From Nocardia neocaledoniensis (GTDB lineage: Bacteria; Actinomycetota; Actinomycetes; Mycobacteriales; Mycobacteriaceae), in the NCBI RefSeq assembly GCF_003182135.1, contig NZ_QGTL01000002.1, forward strand, positions 310,001 to 374,000: a stretch of DNA of 64,000 nucleotides. The letters are read 5' to 3'. The position numbers and the translations under genes were made by a program. The first letter of the stretch is position 1; every line of letters starts with the position of its first letter. Positions 27,283 to 35,264 of this stretch are shown in pieces. The notes under the pieces are model-generated. The model ran no database searches and was not told the origin of the DNA. It worked only from the letters and a program-made list of their open reading frames with translations.

Positions 27283-27897
27283 ATGACGTCCGAACCCGCC
27301 CGCCGCGGATCGTTGCGCGAGGAACAGAAACGCCTCACCAAGGCCAGGATCGTCGAGACCGCGCGCACCCTGTTCGAGACGCAGGGCTACTCCGATGTCC
27401 GCGTGGACGACATCGCCGCCGCCGTCGGCTGCAGCCGCGCCACCTTCTATCTGCACTTCCCCAGCAAGGGCGAGGTGCTGCGGGCGATCGCCAACGAGGG
27501 CACGCTCATCAGCGTGCGGGAGTTCTACGCCGACCTCGACCGGGTGCTCACCACCGGTTCCCGGGAAGCGTTCGCGGAGTGGATGTCTCGCGCGATCGAC
27601 TGGTTCTTCACCAACAAGGACATGCTGCCCGCCTGGGACGAGGCGACCGCGGTGGAGCCGGAGTTCCGCGCGGTCGCGCGCGAGGGCATCATGACCCTGG
27701 CCGACAGCATGCCCGCCTACCTCGCGCGCTGGCCCGAGGCCCGCCGCGACGAGGCGAGGCTGCGCATCGAACTGCTCGTCGCCCAGCTCGAGCGGTTCTT
27801 CACCCGGTGGGCCATGCAGGGCACGATCGACGTCACCGCCGAGCAGGCCGCGGCGGTCCTGACCGACGTGTGGTTTCCCGCGCTGCAGGCCCCCTGA
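27283..27897 (+). CDS. TetR-family transcriptional regulator
   Basis: 204 residues. The DNA-binding domain is at about 18-66 with TKARIVETARTLFETQGY and VGCSRATFYLHFPSKGEVL. The C-terminal ligand domain is diverged and does not reveal the effector. Divergent from the FMO operon across 116 bases that hold a palindrome, so it is the likely repressor of that operon and possibly of itself. Probably leaderless. Its stop is immediately followed by the stop of the convergent DUF4203-like gene. Confidence 0.92.
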   Translation: MTSEPARRGSLREEQKRLTKARIVETARTLFETQGYSDVRVDDIAAAVGCSRATFYLHFPSKGEVLRAIANEGTLISVREFYADLDRVLTTGSREAFAEWMSRAIDWFFTNKDMLPAWDEATAVEPEFRAVAREGIMTLADSMPAYLARWPEARRDEARLRIELLVAQLERFFTRWAMQGTIDVTAEQAAAVLTDVWFPALQAP

Positions 27898-28521
27898 TCA
27901 GCGGGTCGGCCAGCCGCCGTTGCGTTTGCGCTGGTCGACCTTGTCGTCGTCGACGACGAGGCGTTCGATGCCGAGCTTCTCGGCGAACAGGTGCCGCTGG
28001 GTGATCCAGCCGAGCACCGACAGGCCGATCCAGGCCAGCGTCGAGGTCACCTGTTGCCAGCCCGGTTCCGGATCGCGCAGGAAGGCCAGCGAATCGCTCA
28101 TCCGGCCGAGTCCGCTGAGCACCATGCTCGCGCCGCCGATCGAGGTGAGCCACAGCAGGGCGCGGGCCCGAAACTTCTGCGCCAGGAACGCGCCCGCCAC
28201 GCACACGGCGAGCGCCACGATCATGCTCAGCGCGATGTTCTTGTCCCCCGGCTGCAGCACCATCGCCAGTTTGGTGCCGATCATCGCACCGGTGAGACCG
28301 CCGATGAAATACGACGCGAAGCGGAAGACCAGCGAGGTCACCACCCACGCCGAGAGCGCCCCGATCAGGCCGGCCAGCAGCAGCCACCAGAACGAGGCGT
28401 TGAACAGGTCGGCGATCAGCCAGCCGAGGCCGAAGCCGATCGCCATGATCCCCAGGTGCACCGAGCGGATGCCGTAGAAGCAGAGCAGGACGCCGACCAC
28501 CGCGACGACGATGCCGTTCAT
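27898..28521 (-). CDS. DUF4203/TMEM198-like membrane protein
   Basis: 207 residues with about seven hydrophobic segments and a charged C-terminal tail (about residues 180-207). The first segments (GVLLCFYGIRSVHLGIMAIG, then FGLGWLIADLF) have the glycine-rich look of DUF4203 proteins. No catalytic motif. It follows the SulP transporter by 28 bases and would be the third gene of the GAP-SulP-DUF4203 unit behind the MalT-like box at 30937. Function unknown. Confidence 0.75.
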   Translation of the reverse strand: MNGIVVAVVGVLLCFYGIRSVHLGIMAIGFGLGWLIADLFNASFWWLLLAGLIGALSAWVVTSLVFRFASYFIGGLTGAMIGTKLAMVLQPGDKNIALSMIVALAVCVAGAFLAQKFRARALLWLTSIGGASMVLSGLGRMSDSLAFLRDPEPGWQQVTSTLAWIGLSVLGWITQRHLFAEKLGIERLVVDDDKVDQRKRNGGWPTR

Positions 28522-28549
28522 GGGCACTCCTTTCCAGAGTCGAACGCGA

Positions 28550-30229
28550 TCACGGTTGGTCGGGCAGATCGGCGGTGGCGGCGGCCACGGTCGGGTAGAC
28601 GCCGATCGGGGTGTCACCGTGGACGGCGGACCCGAGCTCGTCCCCGAATTGCGCCACCGTGCGGGCGATCCGGAAGTCGACGCGGCGCTGGGCCAGGTCC
28701 TTGCGCAGCGCGAGCAGCGCGGTGGCGGCGGTGACGTCGAGGGTCGGTGAGGTCTCGGCATCGAGGACGACGACCCGGGTCTGGTCGGTGCACAGCGCCT
28801 CGATCCGCTCCCGCACGTAGTCGGCGTTGGCGAAGAACAGCCCGGACTCCACGCGCACCACCAGCAGATCGGGCCGTGCGGCCACGTCGGGATGGCGGAC
28901 CTGGTCGACCCACAGCGATCCACTCTTGGCCAGCGCCGCGACATGCGGTTGGGAGGCGCGGTAGACCAGCAGCAGGATCGCCACGCCGATGCCGATGAGC
29001 AGGCCGGGCAGGGTGTCGAACAGCAGCACACCGAGCAGCGCCGCCATCGCGCCGAGGAAGTCCGCGCGGGCGGCGCGGCCGTAGATGCTGCCGAGCAGCT
29101 GGGTCCAGACGCGGTACAGGCGGCGCAGGGCCGAGACGTCGACGAGTTCGATCACCGCCGCGATCACCACCGCGGCCAGCGTCGCCTCCGGCAGCTTCTC
29201 GAACAGGCCGGTCAGGAACAGCAGGGTGAGCAGCGTGAGGGCGGCCACCACCAGTCCGCTGAGCTGTGTCTTCGCGCCCGCCCCGCCGTTGACCGCGGTC
29301 TTGGAGAGGCTGCCGTTGACGACCATCCCCGAACTCAGCCCCGACCCCAGATTGGCGGCACCGAGCCCGAACAGCTCCCGGTTGGCGTCGATGGGGTAAC
29401 CGGCTTTGGCCGCATAGGTTTTCGCGGCGCCGAGACCTTCGGCGAAGCCGATCAGCAGCACGCCGCAGGCCGGGCCGAGCAGGTCGAGGTAGTCGTGGAA
29501 GCCGACGCCCGACGGCGGGCCGAGGGCGGGCAGCCCGGCGTCGATGTGGCCGACGATGGCGACGCCCTTGTCGTCGAGGCCGAAGAGCGACACGGCCAGG
29601 ATGCCGAGCAGCACCGCGAGCAGGGAACCGGGCACCAGCGGCAGCCAGCGCCGCACGCCGAGCACCACGGCCAGGCTCGCCAGGCCGATCAGCAGTGTGC
29701 GCCAGTGTGTCTCACCCAGCTCGCCGAGCACACCCCACGCCTGCTCGAAGAAGTTCCCCTCGTGTTTGTCGACGCCGAGCAGCTTGGGCACCTGGCCGAT
29801 GACGATGGTGAGCGCGAGGCCGACGATGAAGCCCTTCAGCACCGGTTCGGAGATGAACGCGGCGATGAAGCCGAGCCGGATCAGCCCGGCCAGCAGACCG
29901 ACCAGGCCGGTGGCGATGGCCAACGCGGTCGACAGCGCTAGGTAGCGGCCGCTGTCGGCCCCGGCCAGGGGCGTGATGATGGCTGCCGACAGCGCCGCGG
30001 TGGCCGACATCGGCGCCACGATGAGATGCCGCGAGCTGCCCGCCAGCGCGTAGAGCACGAGCGAGGGCACCGCCGCGTAGAGGCCGACCACCGGCGGCAC
30101 CCCGGCGATCGAGGCATAGGCCAGCCCCTCCGGGACCAGTACCGCCCAGACCGTCAGGCCCGCCAGCACATCCGGCCGGATCCACCCGCGCTGGTAGCCG
30201 CGCAGGGATTCGAAGATCGGGACCGCCAT
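28550..30229 (-). CDS. SulP-family anion transporter with STAS domain (first copy)
   Basis: 559 residues. Residues about 10-410 form the membrane transport domain with the family block VPEGLAYASIAGVPPVVGLYAA and later GMVVNGSLSKTAVNGGAGAKT. The C-terminal 120 residues are a STAS domain (VVVLDAETSPTLDVTAATAL). SulP proteins carry sulfate, bicarbonate or other anions; the substrate here is not known, though linkage to an alkylsulfatase favours sulfate. AGGAGG precedes the ATG. It lies 13 bases downstream of a GAP-family gene. Confidence 0.9.
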   Translation of the reverse strand: MAVPIFESLRGYQRGWIRPDVLAGLTVWAVLVPEGLAYASIAGVPPVVGLYAAVPSLVLYALAGSSRHLIVAPMSATAALSAAIITPLAGADSGRYLALSTALAIATGLVGLLAGLIRLGFIAAFISEPVLKGFIVGLALTIVIGQVPKLLGVDKHEGNFFEQAWGVLGELGETHWRTLLIGLASLAVVLGVRRWLPLVPGSLLAVLLGILAVSLFGLDDKGVAIVGHIDAGLPALGPPSGVGFHDYLDLLGPACGVLLIGFAEGLGAAKTYAAKAGYPIDANRELFGLGAANLGSGLSSGMVVNGSLSKTAVNGGAGAKTQLSGLVVAALTLLTLLFLTGLFEKLPEATLAAVVIAAVIELVDVSALRRLYRVWTQLLGSIYGRAARADFLGAMAALLGVLLFDTLPGLLIGIGVAILLLVYRASQPHVAALAKSGSLWVDQVRHPDVAARPDLLVVRVESGLFFANADYVRERIEALCTDQTRVVVLDAETSPTLDVTAATALLALRKDLAQRRVDFRIARTVAQFGDELGSAVHGDTPIGVYPTVAAATADLPDQP

Positions 30230-30242
30230 CGACTCGCACCTC

Positions 30243-30902
30243 CTACAGTCCGCCGATCCCCTTGCCCAGCACCACCGCGCCCATCACGACCAGCACGATC
30301 GCCATCACCGCGTGGTTGTTGGCCTGCAGCCATTCCCGCAGCGAGTTCAGGGTGGGCCGCAGCCGGTCCGCGGCGACGAGGTAGCCGAGCACGACCGCGA
30401 GCACGGTGGACGAGGCGAGAACCGTGAAGACCACGATCGCGGTGATCGTGGCGCCGGTGCCGAGACCCGCGCCGCCGATCACGAGGCCCGCCGACAAGCC
30501 GAGCAGCAGATTCTTCGGATTCACCCCGGACAGCAGCGCGCCGAGCCCGGTCGCCTTCGCCGTGGTCATCGAATCGATGGCCTGCATCCAGGCGGGCACC
30601 GCGGTGTCGGCGCGCGCCTGCCACTGCCGCACCGCCAGCACGATCAAACCCGCGCCGAGCACGATCTTGATCCAGGAGACCGCCGCGCCGGGCTCCTGCT
30701 CGGTCCCGTCGCTCAACGAGCCGGAGACCAGCGTGACGACCGCGACGACCACCAGGATGCCGAGGACCCACCCCGCCGCGAAGCCCTTCGCCGCCCCGCC
30801 CGCGTTCCGCGACAGGATCATCAGAATCGCCGCGACGATCGGAATCGGTGACAGCGCGATACCGACCGCGAGCGGAAGCAGATCCCCGAGTACCGAGCCC
30901 AT
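30243..30902 (-). CDS. GAP-family membrane protein (first copy)
   Basis: 219 residues with six likely membrane helices. The GAP/Sap family (LysE-like fold) includes mycobacterial proteins needed to place glycopeptidolipid or sulfolipid-1 on the surface. Typical features are LAVGIALSPIPIVAAILM at the start and SGVNPKNLLLGLSAG in the middle. No ribosome site is seen; a -10-like TACCGT (30909-30914, reverse) ends 6 bases before the ATG, suggesting a leaderless mRNA. A MalT-like palindrome is centred 43 bases upstream of the start. First gene of the unit with SulP and DUF4203. Confidence 0.85.
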   Translation of the reverse strand: MGSVLGDLLPLAVGIALSPIPIVAAILMILSRNAGGAAKGFAAGWVLGILVVVAVVTLVSGSLSDGTEQEPGAAVSWIKIVLGAGLIVLAVRQWQARADTAVPAWMQAIDSMTTAKATGLGALLSGVNPKNLLLGLSAGLVIGGAGLGTGATITAIVVFTVLASSTVLAVVLGYLVAADRLRPTLNSLREWLQANNHAVMAIVLVVMGAVVLGKGIGGL

Positions 30903-30936
30903 GCCACGACGGTAGGAACGCGGACCCGGGCCCGCC

Positions 30937-30953
30937 TCACACCTTCTGGATGA
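30937..30953 (-). promoter_or_regulatory. MalT-like box A (GAP-SulP-DUF4203 unit)
   Basis: TCACACC-TTC-TGGATGA. It is the weakest of the five copies but has the same 7-3-7 layout. On the reverse strand it is followed by GAGGCG, as at boxes B2 and D. Exactly 22 bases separate it from TACCGT, the probable -10 of the GAP gene. Confidence 0.55.
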
Positions 30954-30963
30954 GATCGAGGCG

Positions 30964-31623
30964 TCAGCCGGCGAGGTCGAGCACGCCGCGGACGGCGAAC
31001 AGGGCCCCGAAACCGAACAGCACCGCCAAGGTCAGCGCCCGGCTGTGCGCGAGCATCCACGTCTCCAGCGCGGCGAGGCCGCGTTCGGCGCGCTCGCCGA
31101 GGAGGGCGAAGACCCCGATCGGAATGATGAAGTCGGCGACCGCCGCGAGCAGCAACACCACGGTGGCCACGAGCGCCGCGCGGACGCTGACGGCGGAGCT
31201 GGAGATGGCGCTCATCCCCGCGAGCATGATGAACAGATTCGGATTGAGAACGCCGAGGACGACCCCGAGCGCGAAGGCCTTGCGCGGCCCGGCCGATTCG
31301 AGTTCCGCGAGCAGCCGGGGCCGTTCGGCGGTCTTCCGCGGCTTGCGGTAGAGCAGCCAGCAGCCACCCGCGAGGAACAGCAGGCCGACGACGAGTCCGG
31401 CGAACGCGGAGGACCGCGCCGAGGTGGCGGCCGGATCGGACGCGCCGCCCAGCACGGCGGCCAGCGCGACGAGGAAGTAGACGACCAGGAATCCGGTGCC
31501 GAGCATCGAGGCGTTGCGCACCGGCTCGCGCGAGCGCAGCAGCAGCACACAGCCGATGACGGCGCCGGGCGTGATCATCAGGCCCACGATCTCCGGCAAC
31601 AGCATGATCAGCAGGCCGCCCAT
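30964..31623 (-). CDS. GAP-family membrane protein (second copy)
   Basis: 219 residues, the same length as its neighbour but diverged. The N-terminal ITPGAVIGCVLLLRSREPVR and GVLNPNLFIMLAG match the family pattern. It begins one base after the SulP2 stop with GGAGGAG inside the SulP2 end, so the two are translationally coupled. The role is inferred only from the family: small-molecule or lipid handling at the membrane. The gap to the next GAP gene holds box A. Confidence 0.83.
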   Translation of the reverse strand: MGGLLIMLLPEIVGLMITPGAVIGCVLLLRSREPVRNASMLGTGFLVVYFLVALAAVLGGASDPAATSARSSAFAGLVVGLLFLAGGCWLLYRKPRKTAERPRLLAELESAGPRKAFALGVVLGVLNPNLFIMLAGMSAISSSAVSVRAALVATVVLLLAAVADFIIPIGVFALLGERAERGLAALETWMLAHSRALTLAVLFGFGALFAVRGVLDLAG

Positions 31624-31624
31624 G

Positions 31625-33283
31625 TCAGCTCCTCCGTCGCTCGTCGACCCGGACCTCGGCGTCGGCGTAGGCCGACAGGGTCGATTCCCCGACGGTGCTC
31701 GAGGCGGGGAAGAACTCGATCCTCATGCCCTGACTGTCGAGCAGTTCGTCGGTCCACACCGTGCGCACCCGCGGGTCGACGCCGCTGAGGTAGAGGCGGC
31801 CGCCCACGGCGTCGAGGCGACGCGCGTAGTCCGCGATGATGTGCAGGAAGGTGGAGCTGACCGTGGTCCGGCCGCGCAGTCGCAGGATCACCACGCAGTT
31901 GCGCGCCCCGGCCGGATCGGGCAGCCGCGTCTGCAGGGTGCGGGCGCCCGCGTAGAAGAGGCTGCCGTATACATCCAGGATCACGATCTCGTTGTCGGAC
32001 AGGTGTTTCGGCGCGGGCGATTCGACCAGGTACTCGCCCTGGACCCGCAGCCGGACCACCCGCAGGTCCATCGCTTCCTGATTCATCTGCATCAGCAGGG
32101 AGACGGCGAGTCCCACCCCGACCGCGGTGGTCACCGGCAGCACGAGGGTCGCGACGAAGGTGACCACGAGGGCCGTGCGGGAGATGTTGCCGCTGCTCCA
32201 GATCGCCACGACCTGGTCCACGTTCATCGAGCCGACGGCGGCGACGATCAGGATGGCCGCCAGCGTCGGCATCGGCACCCGGCCGACCACGCCGCTGAGC
32301 GCGACGAGGATGACCAGAATCCACAGGCCCGACCACATCCCCGCCCACCGGGTCCGCGCGCCGGAGGTGACGTTGATCGCGGTCTGCCCCACCGAACCAC
32401 CCACCGGCATGCCCCGGAAGAGGGCGGCGAAGACATTGCCGATCCCCTGTGCGCAGAAGTCGCGGTCGGTCTTCGCGCGCGTGCCGTCGGGATTGGGCGC
32501 GGCCTCGGCGACGCCGGCGCCCTGCACCAGCACGATCACCGTCACCGCCAGGGCGCCCGCGATCAGCGACGGCGACAGCAGGCTCGCCTCGGGCACCTGC
32601 GGCAGCGGGAACCCGCGCGGTATCGCGCCCGCGTCGGAGACCGTGGCCACCCCGTCCCAGCCGAAGCCGAGCACCAGCGCCATCGGCACGAGCAGTCCGG
32701 CCAGCGCGGCGACGGTGCGGAACCTGGTGCGCGCCACCGCGACCAGCAGTGCCACCGCGAGCGCGCCGACCAGCGCCGACGGCCAGTGGATCTGGCGCGG
32801 ATGCAGTACCACGTGCAGTGCCTTCAGCGCGGCCACCGATCCTTCCGAGGGCGCGCCGAGGAGCACCGGTAACTGCCCGAACACGATGTTGGCCGCGATA
32901 CCGAGCAGGAACCCGGTCATCACCGAATGGGAGACGAACCGGGTGTAGCGGCCGAGCCGCAGTGCGGCGGCCGCGATCATCGCGACGCCCGCGATCAAGG
33001 TCAGCACGACCATGGCGGCCGACCGGTCCGCGGGCGCGACATCGGTCAGCACCGAACCCGCGGCCAGCGCCGAGGCACTGGTCGTGGTGATCACCATGAG
33101 CCGGGTGCTGGTGCCGATGCCGCCGAAGAACCGTCCGGCCAGACTCGCGTACAACCCGTGCACCGGGCTCACCCCGGCCAGCAGCCCCGCCGCCATCCCG
33201 TCGGGCACGCCGCCGATCGCCCCGGGGATCCCCGCGACGACATCGGCTTTCGTCATGCGCTGACCCGCGAATGGGTTACGCAT
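31625..33283 (-). CDS. SulP-family anion transporter with STAS domain (second copy)
   Basis: 552 residues. The membrane domain includes IPGAIGGVPDGMAAGLLAGV and GMPVGGSVGQTAINVTSGA. The C-terminal STAS domain (from about residue 430) has VILRLRGRTTVSSTFLHII. It belongs to a different SulP branch from the first copy, so this is not a recent duplication. The ATG follows AGGAGGAG. Its upstream region contains two perfect palindromes shared with the divergent DUF6325 gene. Confidence 0.9.
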   Translation of the reverse strand: MRNPFAGQRMTKADVVAGIPGAIGGVPDGMAAGLLAGVSPVHGLYASLAGRFFGGIGTSTRLMVITTTSASALAAGSVLTDVAPADRSAAMVVLTLIAGVAMIAAAALRLGRYTRFVSHSVMTGFLLGIAANIVFGQLPVLLGAPSEGSVAALKALHVVLHPRQIHWPSALVGALAVALLVAVARTRFRTVAALAGLLVPMALVLGFGWDGVATVSDAGAIPRGFPLPQVPEASLLSPSLIAGALAVTVIVLVQGAGVAEAAPNPDGTRAKTDRDFCAQGIGNVFAALFRGMPVGGSVGQTAINVTSGARTRWAGMWSGLWILVILVALSGVVGRVPMPTLAAILIVAAVGSMNVDQVVAIWSSGNISRTALVVTFVATLVLPVTTAVGVGLAVSLLMQMNQEAMDLRVVRLRVQGEYLVESPAPKHLSDNEIVILDVYGSLFYAGARTLQTRLPDPAGARNCVVILRLRGRTTVSSTFLHIIADYARRLDAVGGRLYLSGVDPRVRTVWTDELLDSQGMRIEFFPASSTVGESTLSAYADAEVRVDERRRS

Positions 33284-33353
33284 GCCACGCTCCTCCTGGC
33301 CCGCCGGATGGTGCAGGTCCGGCGATCATCGCAAGCGCGAACGACCGTACGCA

Positions 33354-33370
33354 TCATCCGAATCGGATGA
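33354..33370. promoter_or_regulatory. MalT-like box B1
   Basis: TCATCCG-AAT-CGGATGA, a perfect palindrome. On the SulP2 side, 23 bases separate it from the nAnnnT hexamer GATGAT (33325-33330, reverse). It is 29 bp centre to centre from box B2. Confidence 0.7.
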
Positions 33371-33382
33371 GATGGCCCGGGT

Positions 33383-33399
33383 TCACCCGTATCGGGTGA
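33383..33399 (+). promoter_or_regulatory. MalT-like box B2
   Basis: TCACCCG-TAT-CGGGTGA, a perfect palindrome followed by GGCGCGG. It is centred 43 bases before the DUF6325 ATG, and 22 bases separate it from CAGCAT (33422-33427), the likely -10 of that leaderless gene. Confidence 0.7.
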
Positions 33400-33433
33400 G
33401 GCGCGGCAGGCGCGATCGGCGCAGCATCGCGGG

Positions 33434-33865
33434 ATGGGATCAACACCTGCGATCGGCCCGGTCGAATTCCTCGTCCTCGCCTTTCCCGGCACCAGCATCG
33501 ATTCCGCGGTCACCGACGCGATCGCCGAGGTGGTCGGGAACGGGCTGGTGACGCTGCTGGACATGGTGGTGCTGACGATGGACGAGGCGGGCACGATCAC
33601 CGAGTCCGAGATCGATGACAACCTGACCGAGGTGGGTTTGACCGGGCTCACCGCCGCCGACATCGATCTGGTCAGCGACTCCGACGTGGAGGTCGTGCGC
33701 GCGTCGCTGGAACCGGGGAGTACGGCCCTGATCCTGGTCTTCGAGCAGACCTGGGCCGTGCGGCTGGCCTCGGCGGTGCGCGGCGCCGAGGGCGAGGTCG
33801 CGTTGCAGGTGCCGGTCCCGCGCGACGTCGTCGAATCCGCGGTGTCCGCCGCGACGACGGCCTAG
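33434..33865 (+). CDS. DUF6325-family protein
   Basis: 143 residues, soluble in appearance. The N-terminal GPVEFLVLAFPGTSID and VTLLDMVVLTMDEAGTITESE match the DUF6325 family as I know it; no enzyme activity is established. No ribosome site: the ATG is 7 bases after CAGCAT, suggesting a leaderless mRNA. It is followed after 12 bases by a SHOCT-domain gene, a common pairing in actinobacteria. Driven by box B2. Confidence 0.75.
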   Translation: MGSTPAIGPVEFLVLAFPGTSIDSAVTDAIAEVVGNGLVTLLDMVVLTMDEAGTITESEIDDNLTEVGLTGLTAADIDLVSDSDVEVVRASLEPGSTALILVFEQTWAVRLASAVRGAEGEVALQVPVPRDVVESAVSAATTA

Positions 33866-33877
33866 GGAGGAGCAGAC

Positions 33878-34228
33878 ATGCCGCTACGACGGGGCCGCAT
33901 CGGTCGGCCCGGACTACTCGGGACGGTGGCGCGGACGGCGGTGGTCGCCGGCACCGCGACCGCGACGTCCAACGCGATCAACAATCGGGCCGCCCAGCGC
34001 TCGGCCCAGCAACAGGCCTACGCCGATCAGCAGGCCGCCGCACAGCAGCAGGCCCACGCGCAGCAGGCCGCCGCGCAGCAGGCCGCGTACGCGCCCCCGC
34101 CGCAGGCGCCCCCGCCCGCCGAGCCGGTCGACCTGGTCGGCAAGCTGAAGCAGCTGAGCGAATTGCATTCGGCCGGCGCGCTGTCCGACGCCGAGTTCGC
34201 CGCGGCCAAGGCCCAGCTGCTCGGCTGA
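33878..34228 (+). CDS. SHOCT-domain protein
   Basis: 116 residues. Residues 10-30 are weakly hydrophobic, 40-75 are Gln/Ala-rich, 76-85 are proline-rich, and the C-terminal 30 residues are a SHOCT domain (LVGKLKQLSELHSAGALSDA then EFAAAKAQLL). SHOCT domains are thought to mediate oligomerisation. GGAGGAG precedes the ATG. Second gene of the unit with DUF6325; a strong terminator follows 15 bases after the stop. Confidence 0.85.
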   Translation: MPLRRGRIGRPGLLGTVARTAVVAGTATATSNAINNRAAQRSAQQQAYADQQAAAQQQAHAQQAAAQQAAYAPPPQAPPPAEPVDLVGKLKQLSELHSAGALSDAEFAAAKAQLLG

Positions 34229-34243
34229 TCACATCCCCTGATC

Positions 34244-34280
34244 GCCGCGCCCCCGGATGATCCAGGGGCGCGGCGCTTTT
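34244..34280. terminator. Intrinsic terminator after the SHOCT gene
   Basis: GCCGCGCCCC (34244-34253) and GGGGCGCGGC (34265-34274) form a perfect 10-bp stem, followed by GCTTTT. It lies between convergent genes and probably serves both. Confidence 0.85.
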
Positions 34281-34290
34281 CGCGCAGAGC

Positions 34291-35259
34291 TCACTCCTGC
34301 AGGCGCGCGCCCACCGTGTGGACGACGATCACGCGCGGATTCAGCGGCACGAGATCGTCGACGGCCGCTTGGAGCTCGGCCACCGGCGGCAACTGTTCGG
34401 GCCCGAGCACCGAGACCGTCGCGGTGTCGCCGTGCACGGTGACGTCGACGACCTGCGCGCCCGGCGCGTCGCCCAGCCAGTCCGTGGTCGCGTCGGCGAT
34501 CTGCCTGGCCCACAGCGTCGACAGCGAATTGATCACCATCGGGATCGCGACGAGTACCAGCGCGGCACCGAGCACCAGATACGCGCGCCCGCGACGGGCA
34601 CTTGCCGCCTCGGCCTCCCCGGCGTAGCCGGCGACGAGCAGCACCGCCGTCACGGTGATGATCATGGCCACGACATTCGAGGCGAACAGCACGAACGCGC
34701 CGAGCGCGAGCGAGGGCGCCCCCGACCCCAGGCACACCCCGACCACGCCGAGCGGCGGCACCAGCGAGATCGCGATCGCCACGCCGGGCAGCACATCGCC
34801 GACATCGCGCCGGGTGATCGCCACCGCCGCCACCAGCCCGGTGGCCAGCGCGGCGGTGAGATCCATCAGCTTCGGCGAGGTACGACCCACCACCTGCGCG
34901 TTCGACAGCACGTTGACCGGGTTCGGCAGCACCTGCGCGAAGACGAACCCGAGCGCGACCACCACGACGATCCCGGCCAGGACCAAGATCAGGCTGCGCC
35001 CGACCAGCGCGGCCCGGCCGGTGACCACGCCGAGGGCGACCCCGAGGATGGGCACCGAGAGCGGCGCGACGATCATCGCGCCGATCACGGTGGCGGTGGA
35101 GTCGCCGACGACGCCGGAGATGGCGATGACCGCCGAGAGCACCAGCATGATCCAGAACGCCGACCGCTTCGCCGTCACGTCACCGACGGAGAGATCCAGT
35201 TTGTCGGTGAGTTCGTCGAGCGTGCGGCGCTGCTGGTCGGGAACCAGGAATCCCAGCAT
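34291..35259 (-). CDS. DUF389 membrane protein
   Basis: 322 residues. The N-terminal cytoplasmic stretch is followed by about six helices. GDSTATVIGAMIVAPLSVPI is the hallmark DUF389 block, and SNAQVVGRTSPKLMDLTAALA and PGVAIAISLVPPLGVVGVCL are also typical. The C-terminal 70 residues (VVDVTVHGDTATVSVLG) look like a small BON-like alpha/beta domain. The function of the family is unknown. It starts five bases after the alkylsulfatase and so shares its promoter behind box C. Confidence 0.88.
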   Translation of the reverse strand: MLGFLVPDQQRRTLDELTDKLDLSVGDVTAKRSAFWIMLVLSAVIAISGVVGDSTATVIGAMIVAPLSVPILGVALGVVTGRAALVGRSLILVLAGIVVVVALGFVFAQVLPNPVNVLSNAQVVGRTSPKLMDLTAALATGLVAAVAITRRDVGDVLPGVAIAISLVPPLGVVGVCLGSGAPSLALGAFVLFASNVVAMIITVTAVLLVAGYAGEAEAASARRGRAYLVLGAALVLVAIPMVINSLSTLWARQIADATTDWLGDAPGAQVVDVTVHGDTATVSVLGPEQLPPVAELQAAVDDLVPLNPRVIVVHTVGARLQE

Positions 35260-35264
35260 GGCGC

